A stretch of 20,708 nt of DNA from Ruminococcaceae bacterium UBA6364. Its GTDB lineage: Bacteria; Bacillota; Clostridia; Oscillospirales; Acutalibacteraceae. Both the position numbers and the translations under genes were made by a program. Position 1 is the first letter of the stretch; each line of letters opens with the position of its first letter. This document shows, piece by piece, positions 14,147-20,708 of this stretch. Below the pieces are notes generated by a model. It saw only the letters and a program-made list of their open reading frames with translations. It was not told where the DNA came from and searched no databases. The stretch is from positions 1-20,708 of the forward strand of contig DJRI01000031.1 of assembly GCA_002440045.1 (NCBI GenBank), given 5' to 3'.

Positions 14147-14992
14147 TTATCGAGCGAAATTCACAGGCACCTGAAGGCGCAAAAACATACTGCGCCGACT
14201 GTCGTCAAATACGTTAAATTCGGTCATAATCTCGCAAAAATAGTCGCCGCAGACTGTCCAATTCTGCTCTTTGCAATGCTCGAGCAGCTTTTTTGCAAAA
14301 TCAATTTCGTCGTCAAAGCTGTCAAGATAAACGCAGGCATACATACCGCTGTCAACAACGGCGGCGTCTGCCAAATCAAGGTTGTCTCTGTAGCCGACAA
14401 AAACAAACGTATCTTTCGGGACAAAATTTTCGTTAATAAAATCGTCCTTTTCAATAGAAGTCCCGACGCTGTAGGAGTGAGCCTGCAAAAATCCGCGCTC
14501 CATCAGCGCCTTTCTTAAATCAACCAGCTCGCGCTCGAACGCGCGCAAGCCTTCTTTATAAAAATTAGTCTTGCACGGCATTCCCCAAATATAGCGGCGG
14601 TCGATGTATTCAAGAACAATCGACCCCTGCACGGGCGACTTGCGGTAACGCTCGATTGAAGCTATAGCCCTTTCAACCGCGTCGTGCTGGGCGCGCAAAA
14701 GGCGCATCTGACTATGAAGCTGCTCGTTCTTTTGGTTAAGAATCGTTTCTATAAGCACAATATCTTCTTTTTTTAAGACCTCGCCGATTTCCGTAAGGCT
14801 CATGCCAAGCTCTTTCATATAAGCTATCATATCAAGCCGTGCATTTTGCGCGATGTCGTAATAGCGGTAGCCCGTTTCGGGGTCCTTGTGCTTCGGCACC
14901 AAAAGCCCCAATTCATCGTAAAGCCGAAGCGTTGCAACCGTAAGGCGGCTCATTTCTGCCATTTTCCCTATGGAAATAAGCTCTTTTTCCAT
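14147..14992 (-). CDS. MerR-family regulator with GyrI/BmrR-like effector domain
   Basis: A 281-residue transcription factor. Residues about 5-70 form the MerR winged helix (ISIGKMAEMSRLTVATLRLY, then ETGYRYYD). Next comes a coiled-coil dimerisation helix (about 75-120), then a C-terminal domain (about 130-281) resembling the BmrR/GyrI effector-binding fold, so a small hydrophobic or amine ligand is likely. I prefer ATG 14992 over the frame's first ATG at 15037: it has AGAGGTG seven bases upstream, and the longer version would begin upstream of the likely transcript start. It probably activates the 19-bp-spacer promoter of the next gene and may repress itself through an inverted repeat at 15008-15032. 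Confidence 0.88.
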   Translation of the reverse strand: MEKELISIGKMAEMSRLTVATLRLYDELGLLVPKHKDPETGYRYYDIAQNARLDMIAYMKELGMSLTEIGEVLKKEDIVLIETILNQKNEQLHSQMRLLRAQHDAVERAIASIERYRKSPVQGSIVLEYIDRRYIWGMPCKTNFYKEGLRAFERELVDLRKALMERGFLQAHSYSVGTSIEKDDFINENFVPKDTFVFVGYRDNLDLADAAVVDSGMYACVYLDSFDDEIDFAKKLLEHCKEQNWTVCGDYFCEIMTEFNVFDDSRRSMFLRLQVPVNFAR

Positions 14993-15007
14993 TGTTCGAC
15001 ACCTCTG

Positions 15008-15032
15008 AAACTCTGTTCTTACTTTAGAGTTT
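15008..15032 (-). promoter_or_regulatory. inverted repeat overlapping the merR start of transcription (possible operator)
   Basis: AAACTCT (15008-15014) and AGAGTTT (15026-15032) are perfect inverted arms 11 bp apart, overlapping the -10 box and the transcript start. The bases ACTCTAA are shared with the dyad in the MerR-type promoter downstream, which supports binding of the same protein and autoregulation. Confidence 0.5.
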
Positions 15033-15056
15033 AGCAAATTTTTCCGGCAATGTCAA
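15028..15056 (-). promoter_or_regulatory. sigma-A promoter for the merR gene
   Basis: Minus strand: TTGACA at 15056-15051, a 17-bp spacer and TAAACT at 15033-15028. A second TTGACA copy lies 17 bp further upstream because of a tandem duplication. Confidence 0.75.
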
Positions 15057-15082
15057 TCGGCACTCAATGTCAATCAGCACTC
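15049..15082. repeat. tandem 17-bp duplication carrying the -35 box
   Basis: Two abutting 17-base units, AATGTCAATCGGCACTC (15049-15065) and AATGTCAATCAGCACTC (15066-15082), differ at one base. Each contains TGTCAA, the complement of TTGACA, so the -35 element of the merR promoter is duplicated. Confidence 0.85.
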
Positions 15083-15100
15083 TGCGGTATATTTAATATT

Positions 15101-15141
15101 TTAAAAAAACAGAGCCGTAAAAAATGCATTTTTACAGCTCT
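15101..15141 (-). terminator. rho-independent terminator after the GPH transporter gene
   Basis: AGAGC-GTAAAAA (from 15111) pairs with TTTTTAC-GCTCT (to 15141) around TGCA. On the minus strand it is followed by GTTTTTTTAA. It lies 30 bp after the transporter stop. Confidence 0.85.
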
Positions 15142-15170
15142 ATTTATTTTAAATCAGTTTTGTATTAAGC

Positions 15171-17645
15171 TTATTTTTTCGCTTTCTTTTCGGCTCTGAG
15201 CTTTTCGGCAAACGCTTTTTCTTCTTTTTCAAGCTGAATGCGTCTTTCCTCCTCAAGGCGTCTTTCCTCGGCGGCTCTTACCTTTGCGTCGTCATACATA
15301 GCGGCGATTTTTTCAAAGTGAGAGTAATTTTCTTTTTCGTCGAGAAGTCTTTTTGCGTTGAGATAGGTTTTTGCCGCGGAATAATAGAGCGAATGCTCTT
15401 TTGTTGCCTTTTTAAGGTTGACGTTAAGCTCGCGGCGCTCTTTGGAAGAAGCTTTAAGTGCGTCTTTAATCTCTTTGACCTTGTCGGTTGATTTTGCTTT
15501 TTTCGCAATATCAAGCTCGTCATAAAGCTTTTTCTGGCGTTCGTCAAGCTCCTGCTCGCGGCGGTCAAAATCGTCGAAAACAGATGTGTCGAACTCTGTA
15601 AGCGTTCCGCCGAAGTTTTTGTTTATAACCTTTTTGCTGTTGAGTCTGCCGACGGCGCTTTCAATCATGGCTTTTCTGTAAAGCTTTTCTTCCTCGGTCG
15701 CTTTCGGAAGCGCCTTTGCCTGTTTTACAATATCGTCGTTGACATTTACAAGACCGGCAAGGCCGCCCGCATATATGCCCTCTGCAACACGAACTTTTTC
15801 TTTTACAAGCTCTGTTGAGAACTTGTCCATCTCTTTATTGACTATTGCCGAAATTTCTATGTTGTCGTTATAATCGCGCGCGTCATACCATGCCTTTTTG
15901 GCGGCTTTGACAGCGGCTTTTTTCTCTGCCTTTGAGCTGTATTTTGCGTTCTTTGCGGCACCGATACCCTTTTTAACTTCTTTAAGGTCAAGGGGCGACG
16001 CGTTTTCAAGGCTCTTTGCCTCTTCGATTATATCAATGCTTTCAACAAGCGCGTCGTCTCTTAAAGCGCCGTTGCCGAAGTCCTCAAACATAGCCCTTAT
16101 TTTAAGAACCTTTATCATTGCCTTTTGCTTGACTTCGGAAAGGTCATAGAAGAAATATGGGATAACGTTCATTGCCGCGCCTATTACGGAAGCGACTATA
16201 AGTATTCCGATTATGTGATGGAATGTATCCAAATCGTAAAGGACGTCGTATGCGTTGAATTTGCCCGCAAGAAGCTCATCGGCTTTTTCGGCGGTTATGG
16301 CGCCCGCCTTTAAAAGCTCCGACACCTTAGAGGGTGTGAACATACTTGCCGCCGCTTCTTCGTTTATGCCGCCGCGCTCGTAAAGAGTGGGAAGCACCGA
16401 GCTTGTAAGAAGCGTGATTACCGTACCTATAAGACCGACCGCACTGAACATACCGTCTATTCTTTCGCCTGTTACATACTGCTGATAGTCACGGATGTCG
16501 CCGTTAAGAGCGGGCGTAAGAATATGAGCGAACGCGCCGACCACGCCGTTTGCAAACAGGCAGATAAGCACGACCCATATAACCGCTGCGGGGTTAACAT
16601 ATCTTATAACGGGGTACATTGTTGCGATAAACAGAATGTTGAAAAGGTTTGTAACGACAAGCACGTTTCTTTTGCCGAAGCGTTTTATCATAAACGGCGC
16701 AAGAATCATTCCCCAGAACGAGGCGTTGCCGTAAATTGTGGTTATAAGAGCATAGCCGCCCGCGCCGCACGCCTTTTGATAGTTATAAAGCCACCAAAGA
16801 ATGTTGCCGTAAGCGCCCTCCAAAAATCCGAGCCAGCCGGCAAGCGAGATAATCCAGAAATATTTGTTTTTGGCAACCGCCCTGAAAGCGTCGATAAAAC
16901 GAATCTGAATAACGTGCGTTTTTGCCTGAACAATCTTTTCTTCAACGTTGACATAAGCAATTATGCCTATGAGCATACCGACAATGATAATCGGCGGATA
17001 AACATAACGGTAAATGCGAATATCGTTAAGTGTATCGGTGCCCGTTATCATACGGCCGAACAGCGGTACGATTATGTTAACTATCGAGGGAGCGAGCGAG
17101 TCCGTAACCGCTTTTATGGAGCTGACGTTTGCGCGCTCCTGCGAGTTGGGCGAAAGAACAACAACATAGTTGTTGTAAACCTCGTAAAAGAACATATAAA
17201 AGAACTGGAAGCCGATGTTGAAAAGCAACACGACAACGCAAGCCCAAAATTCGCTCATTTTTTCATACGGCATCCACACAAAGCCGATGCCGAGAATTGC
17301 CGTGGGAATACCCATACTCATAAGGTACGGTCTGTATTTACCCTTTTTGTTGCGCGTGTTATCAATTATGTTTGCCCTGAGCGCCGTAAGCGGGAACGAC
17401 GCCAAAACGCCGAGTATGTAAATAACATAGAGCGCCGACGGCTTTATGCCGATAACATTGCCTATAAGGTTGTTGCCGACAGAGAGAATCATACCCTCAA
17501 CGCAGGTGATGATGGCTTTAAAACCGATACCGCCGCCTGCGAGCGACAAAATCTCCTTATAATTCATATAGTTTCCGAGCGGCGGCACTTTCCAATATGT
17601 TTTGACCTTGGAAAGCCCGTCCGACAGCTTTTCGCGTAAGTTCAT
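15171..17645 (-). CDS. GPH/MFS sugar:cation symporter with long cytoplasmic C-terminal extension
   Basis: An 824-residue membrane protein. Residues about 25-505 are a 12-helix MelB-like symporter of the glycoside-pentoside-hexuronide family: NKKGKYRPYL matches the loop 2-3 motif and DYQQYVTGERIDGMFSAVG the loop 10-11 motif. A 50-residue hydrophilic insert lies before the last helix pair. The remaining ~316 residues are very charged, largely helical, and end in a coiled-coil-like stretch (ERRLEEERRIQLEKEEKAF). Ordinary MelB relatives are about 470 residues long, so this tail is exceptional. I place the start at ATG 17645, which has AGAAGG six bases upstream and a promoter just behind; an in-frame ATG at 17711 would lie upstream of the promoter. 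The substrate is unknown, probably a sugar or glycoside. Confidence 0.85.
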   Translation of the reverse strand: MNLREKLSDGLSKVKTYWKVPPLGNYMNYKEILSLAGGGIGFKAIITCVEGMILSVGNNLIGNVIGIKPSALYVIYILGVLASFPLTALRANIIDNTRNKKGKYRPYLMSMGIPTAILGIGFVWMPYEKMSEFWACVVVLLFNIGFQFFYMFFYEVYNNYVVVLSPNSQERANVSSIKAVTDSLAPSIVNIIVPLFGRMITGTDTLNDIRIYRYVYPPIIIVGMLIGIIAYVNVEEKIVQAKTHVIQIRFIDAFRAVAKNKYFWIISLAGWLGFLEGAYGNILWWLYNYQKACGAGGYALITTIYGNASFWGMILAPFMIKRFGKRNVLVVTNLFNILFIATMYPVIRYVNPAAVIWVVLICLFANGVVGAFAHILTPALNGDIRDYQQYVTGERIDGMFSAVGLIGTVITLLTSSVLPTLYERGGINEEAAASMFTPSKVSELLKAGAITAEKADELLAGKFNAYDVLYDLDTFHHIIGILIVASVIGAAMNVIPYFFYDLSEVKQKAMIKVLKIRAMFEDFGNGALRDDALVESIDIIEEAKSLENASPLDLKEVKKGIGAAKNAKYSSKAEKKAAVKAAKKAWYDARDYNDNIEISAIVNKEMDKFSTELVKEKVRVAEGIYAGGLAGLVNVNDDIVKQAKALPKATEEEKLYRKAMIESAVGRLNSKKVINKNFGGTLTEFDTSVFDDFDRREQELDERQKKLYDELDIAKKAKSTDKVKEIKDALKASSKERRELNVNLKKATKEHSLYYSAAKTYLNAKRLLDEKENYSHFEKIAAMYDDAKVRAAEERRLEEERRIQLEKEEKAFAEKLRAEKKAKK

Positions 17646-17676
17646 CTCGCACCTTCTTAAAACAAATTCAGATTTA

Positions 17677-17704
17677 AGTATAACATATTTTTTCGTTTTG
17701 TCAC
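17677..17704 (-). promoter_or_regulatory. sigma-A promoter for the GPH transporter
   Basis: Minus strand: GTGACA at 17704-17699, a 16-bp spacer, TATACT at 17682-17677 with a TG extended -10. It supports the downstream start at 17645. Confidence 0.65.
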
Positions 17705-17767
17705 ACAGCATTTGTGCCGAAAATACAATTGTTTAATTGGGCGTTTTGCACAAAACCCCGTTGACAC

Positions 17768-17798
17768 AAAAATCCGCGCACCGAAAACAGTGCGCGGA
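17768..17798 (-). terminator. rho-independent terminator after trxB
   Basis: TCCGCGCAC (17773-17781) and GTGCGCGGA (17790-17798) form a perfect nine-pair GC-rich stem, followed on the minus strand by TTTTTGTGT. Confidence 0.9.
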
Positions 17799-17816
17799 AC
17801 ACGGGTTTAGCTTTAA

Positions 17817-18719
17817 TTACAGGTTGTCAATATATCGGCACGCCGCAAGAGACGCCGCCGCGCCGTCGGCCACAGCCGTTGTGATTTGCCTGATTGTTTT
17901 TTTGCGGCAATCACCCGCCGCAAACACGCCCGCCGTTTTTGTGAAGCAGTTTTCGCCCGAATCGAAATACCCGTCCGAAAGGGCGGCAATATCCGAAAAT
18001 ACGGCGTTTTTCGGCTCAAGGCCTATCGCAACAAAAAGTCCGTCAAGCGCTATTTCTTCTTCATCGCCGTCGGCTCTTTTGATAACTGCGCCCGAAAGCT
18101 CGCCGTCGCCTAAAAGCGCTTTGACCTCTACGCCCGTTTTAAACTCAACGTTATTTTTCGTTTCAAGAATTTCTATAAGCTTTCTTTCGCCCGTCAGATA
18201 GTCGAGGTTTTGAAGCACATACACCTTTTTGCATATGTCCGAAAGCAGTACCGCCTCCTGAAGCGCCGAGTTGCCGCCGCCGACAACGGCGACCGTTTTG
18301 CCGCCGAAGAACGCGCCGTCGCAAACGGCGCAATACGAAACGCCCTTGCCCGTAAGCTCGTTTTCGTTTTCAAGCCCGAGCTGTCTGTGGCGAACGCCCA
18401 CGGCAATTATTACGGCTTTTGCCTCGTACTTTTTGTCGTTTGCAAAAACAAGCTTTCTTATGCCCTCGTCAATAATTCCCGTGATCTCTTCCATTTCGAC
18501 CTCGGCGCCCAAAGAAAGCGCCTGGTCAAGCATTTTGTCGGCAAGCTCGTTGCCGCTTATCTCGGAAAAGCCCGGATAATTTTCTATTTTAGGCGAAAAT
18601 GTAACCTGACCGCCGAACGTGCTTTTTTCTATAACAAGCACGCTTTTGCCCGCGCGCCTTGCATAAAGCGCCGCGGTGAGCCCCGCGGGACCCGCGCCGA
18701 TGACAATTATATCATACAT
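17817..18719 (-). CDS. trxB: thioredoxin reductase
   Basis: A 300-residue cytoplasmic flavoenzyme that passes electrons from NAD(P)H to thioredoxin or glutaredoxin-like proteins. Visible: N-terminal FAD motif DIIVIGAGPAGLTAALYA, the pair GGQVTFSPKIENYPGF, the redox cysteines in YCAVCDGAFF (about residues 132-135), the NADPH-binding VAVVGGGNSALQEA, and the C-terminal FAD motif GVFAAGDCR. The true start is ATG 18719, where the FAD motif begins at once and AGAGGGA lies upstream; the longer frame adds 21 unconserved residues. It lies 217 bp downstream of the nrdD fusion gene on the same strand, which makes it a natural electron donor for that enzyme's glutaredoxin domain. Confidence 0.94.
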   Translation of the reverse strand: MYDIIVIGAGPAGLTAALYARRAGKSVLVIEKSTFGGQVTFSPKIENYPGFSEISGNELADKMLDQALSLGAEVEMEEITGIIDEGIRKLVFANDKKYEAKAVIIAVGVRHRQLGLENENELTGKGVSYCAVCDGAFFGGKTVAVVGGGNSALQEAVLLSDICKKVYVLQNLDYLTGERKLIEILETKNNVEFKTGVEVKALLGDGELSGAVIKRADGDEEEIALDGLFVAIGLEPKNAVFSDIAALSDGYFDSGENCFTKTAGVFAAGDCRKKTIRQITTAVADGAAASLAACRYIDNL

Positions 18720-18936
18720 AATATATATCCCTCTTTTAAAAACACAGTGGGGCTGTAAAAAAGTTCGGACCGCAAAAAGCATAAAAAGGATAATTAATTG
18801 CTTTTTGCTATGAATTAATTCACCCTCGGAGTAACTCTGTACACCGTCGGATAAGTCATTCCGAACAATTTTTCAAAGCCCGTTCCGGTTGTAAAATTGT
18901 ATGGGGCTGTAAAAACTTTTTTACAGCCCCCGGTTT
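18720..18936. repeat. repeat- and palindrome-rich intergenic stretch
   Basis: TGGGGCTGTAAAAA occurs at 18748-18761 and again at 18902-18915, 154 bp apart. Between them lie a perfect ten-pair hairpin, GCAAAAAGCA (18772-18781) with TGCTTTTTGC (18799-18808), and distant inverted arms GTTCGGA/TCCGAAC. The right copy is the left arm of a 12-pair stem (18903-18914 with 18919-18930). It is possibly an inserted intergenic element flanked by direct repeats. No clear trxB promoter is seen here. Confidence 0.5.
18903..18930 (-). terminator. stem-loop after the nrdD fusion gene
   Basis: GGGGCTGTAAAA pairs perfectly with TTTTACAGCCCC around a four-base loop, six bases past the nrdD stop. The minus-strand tail (ATACAATTTT) is a weak U-tract, so termination may be partial and trxB could be read through. 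Confidence 0.5.
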
Positions 18937-20708
18937 TTATAACGTCTCGGTGAACGATTTAATTGCAGGAAGGTCCGCAATAACCGTGTGCTCGTCGCCG
19001 TTTGAAATCACAAGTGACGGAGCCTGTTTAAGACCGAGCTTTATTGCAAGCTCTTTGTTGTCCTCAACATAAAGCTTTTCGTAAGAAACGCCCGCTTTAT
19101 CAAGGAACTGAGCCGCTATTTTGCATTTGGGGCAGGTTTTTGTTGCGAAAAGTGTGTATTTAACGTCGCCCTCGGCGTTAATCACCTTATCCGAAACGCC
19201 CATATCGCCGCAGCAGGCGCAATGCGCGTGGTCAACCGTTCTGTCCTCTTTTTTCAAGTGAGAGTTTGCTATGTCGTAAACTCTTCTCTCTTTAAACTCT
19301 TCTGCCTTGCCGTCGTTCCAGTTCTGAACGGGGCGATAGTAGCCCGTTATACGGCTGTAAACCTCGGTTGTGCCGCCGCAGTCGGGGCAGGTGTACTCTT
19401 CACCCTTTATATATCCGTGGTTTTTGCATACGGAATATGTGGGAGAAAGCGTGTAATAAGGAAGCTTGTAGTTTTCGGCAATCTTTCTTACAAGGTCCGC
19501 AGCAGCCCTCCAATCGGGAAGCTTTTCGCCGAGGAACGCATGGAAAACAGTGCCCGAGGTATAAAGCGTCTGAAGCTCGTCCTGAATATCGAGCGCTTCA
19601 AAAACATCTGCCGTAAAGCTTACGGGAAGATGCGAGCTGTTTGTGTAATAAGGCGTTCCGCAGTCGCCCGAAGCCGTGATAATGTCGGGATAGCGCTTTT
19701 TGTCGTGCTTTGCAAGACGGTAAGTGGTGCTTTCCGCAGGTGTTGCTTCAAGGTTATAAAGGTCGCCGTAAGCCTCCTGATAATCGGAGAGTCTGTCTCT
19801 CATATGATTGAGAACTTCTTTTGTGAACTCCTGAGTCTCTTTGTGGGTCATATCTTTTCTGAGCCACTTTGCGTTAAGACCGACTTCGTTCATACCGATA
19901 AGACCGATGGTTGAGAAGTGGTTGTTGAACGTGCCGAGGTATCTCTTTGTGTAAGGGTAAAGTCCCTCGTCAAGAAGCTTTGTGATTATTGTTCTTTTTA
20001 CTTTAAGAGAACGCGCGGCAATATCCATAAGCTTGTCAAGGCGTTTATAGAAGTCCTCGACGTTTTCGGCAAGATATGCAATTCGCGGCATATTAATGGT
20101 TACAACGCCGACAGAACCTGTGCTTTCGCCGCTGCCGAAATAGCCGCCGCTTTTCTTTCTTAACTCGCGAAGGTCAAGACGAAGTCTGCAGCACATGGAG
20201 CGAACGTCGGACGGCTCCATATCCGAATTGACATAGTTTGAGAAATAAGGCGTGCCGTATTTTGCGGTCATTTCAAAAAGGAGCTTGTTGTTCTCGGTTT
20301 CGGACCAGTCAAAATCGCGGGTTATCGAATATGTGGGAATGGGATATTGGAAGCCTCTGCCGTGAGCGTCGCCCTCAATCATAATCTCGATGAAGGCTTT
20401 GTTCACCATATCCATTTCTTTTTTGCAGTCGCCGTAGGTGAAATCCATCTCTTTGCCGCCGACTATTGCGGGCATATCTTTAAGGTCCGCGGGAACAGTC
20501 CAGTCAAGAGTGATGTTTGAAAACGGAGCCTGAGTGCCCCAGCGCGACGGCGTGTTCACGCCGAAAATGAATGATTCAAGGCATTTTTTAACCTGGTTAT
20601 AGTCAAGATTGTCAGCCCTTACAAACGGTGCAAGGTATGTGTCGAACGACGAAAACGCCTGTGCGCCCGCCCACTCGTTCTGCATAATGCCGAGGAAGTT
20701 GACCATCT
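18937..20708 (-). CDS. nrdD: anaerobic ribonucleoside-triphosphate reductase fused to a glutaredoxin/NrdH-like domain (5' end missing)
   Basis: Oxygen-sensitive class III enzyme that reduces ribonucleotides using a glycyl radical made by NrdG. The frame is open to the window edge, so the N-terminus is absent; about 590 residues are visible. Numbering from the first visible Met: active-site region SMCCRLRLDLREL (about 170-182), SGDCGTPYYTNSSHLPV (C349), zinc-site cysteines near C427, C440 and C443, and the radical glycine in SRITGYY (G455). After the normal end (about residue 480) come an HCACCG stretch and a 74-residue glutaredoxin/NrdH-like domain (516-589) with redox CPKC and cis-proline APSLV. 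The fusion suggests a thiol, not formate, as reductant, consistent with trxB downstream. nrdG is not in the window. Confidence 0.92.
   Translation of the reverse strand, partial: MVNFLGIMQNEWAGAQAFSSFDTYLAPFVRADNLDYNQVKKCLESFIFGVNTPSRWGTQAPFSNITLDWTVPADLKDMPAIVGGKEMDFTYGDCKKEMDMVNKAFIEIMIEGDAHGRGFQYPIPTYSITRDFDWSETENNKLLFEMTAKYGTPYFSNYVNSDMEPSDVRSMCCRLRLDLRELRKKSGGYFGSGESTGSVGVVTINMPRIAYLAENVEDFYKRLDKLMDIAARSLKVKRTIITKLLDEGLYPYTKRYLGTFNNHFSTIGLIGMNEVGLNAKWLRKDMTHKETQEFTKEVLNHMRDRLSDYQEAYGDLYNLEATPAESTTYRLAKHDKKRYPDIITASGDCGTPYYTNSSHLPVSFTADVFEALDIQDELQTLYTSGTVFHAFLGEKLPDWRAAADLVRKIAENYKLPYYTLSPTYSVCKNHGYIKGEEYTCPDCGGTTEVYSRITGYYRPVQNWNDGKAEEFKERRVYDIANSHLKKEDRTVDHAHCACCGDMGVSDKVINAEGDVKYTLFATKTCPKCKIAAQFLDKAGVSYEKLYVEDNKELAIKLGLKQAPSLVISNGDEHTVIADLPAIKSFTETL

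Noticed and set aside
16524..17639. 371-codon plus-strand frame opposite the GPH transporter
   Set aside because: A shadow of the transporter's codon bias: no family resemblance, no ribosome site, and very high Asn, Arg and Lys content.
18820..18905. Short minus-strand peptide (ending TVYRVTPRVN) as a small gene
   Set aside because: The only ATG gives 14 residues, there is no ribosome site, and the frame upstream has no start before a stop; reported only as part of the repeat-rich stretch.
19222..19914. 230-codon plus-strand frame opposite nrdD
   Set aside because: Antisense to strongly conserved nrdD sequence, with no motif or start signal.
1..20708. CRISPR arrays, tRNA or rRNA genes, prophage or insertion-sequence transposase genes
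   Set aside because: I saw no regularly spaced repeats, no tRNA-like cloverleaf with an anticodon arm, and no transposase or integrase motifs; the only mobile-element trace is the intron tail near 10.8 kb.

Overview
The window looks like chromosomal DNA from an anaerobic, low-to-moderate-GC Bacillota (Clostridia-like) bacterium, probably an uncultured gut lineage. The signs are strong AGGAGG-type ribosome-binding sites, near-consensus sigma-A promoters, an anaerobic (class III) ribonucleotide reductase, a minimal SUF-type Fe-S system, a diaminopentanoate-dehydrogenase-like enzyme, and carbohydrate genes (GH130, rhamnulokinase, GPH-type symporter). The taxon is an inference; no rRNA or tRNA gene is visible.

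Left edge (1-2151, minus strand): a two-gene peptidoglycan unit. A MurL-like PP-loop protein overlaps by 17 bp the start of murD, which runs off the window. This pairing suggests D-Glu is introduced by epimerising UDP-MurNAc-L-Ala-L-Glu instead of by glutamate racemase. 2326-9151 (plus strand): smsC-smsB (minimal Fe-S scaffold), rhamnulokinase, a membrane protein with a degenerate M28 peptidase fold, a GH130 phosphorylase-like enzyme and a MATE exporter, tightly spaced and ending in a strong terminator.

Accessory segment (about 9160-11035): AT-richer and unlike its neighbours. A membrane-anchored thioredoxin-like protein (minus) and a secreted DUF2599-like protein followed by a three-helix membrane protein (plus) are driven from two near-consensus promoters that face away from each other and overlap at their -10 boxes. 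On the right lie a group II intron 3' end (domains V-VI) and a fragment of a GHKL sensor kinase, so this is probably a region of past insertion and decay.

11076-20708 (all minus strand): punA-rbsK (purine nucleoside and ribose salvage); a MerR regulator followed by a diaminopentanoate-dehydrogenase-like gene whose promoter has the 19-bp spacer typical of MerR-controlled promoters; a GPH/MFS sugar symporter with an unusual ~316-residue charged cytoplasmic tail; thioredoxin reductase; and an anaerobic ribonucleotide reductase fused to a C-terminal glutaredoxin/NrdH-like domain. The last two plausibly form one thiol-driven dNTP-synthesis route. Most of these units have their own recognisable promoter and terminator.
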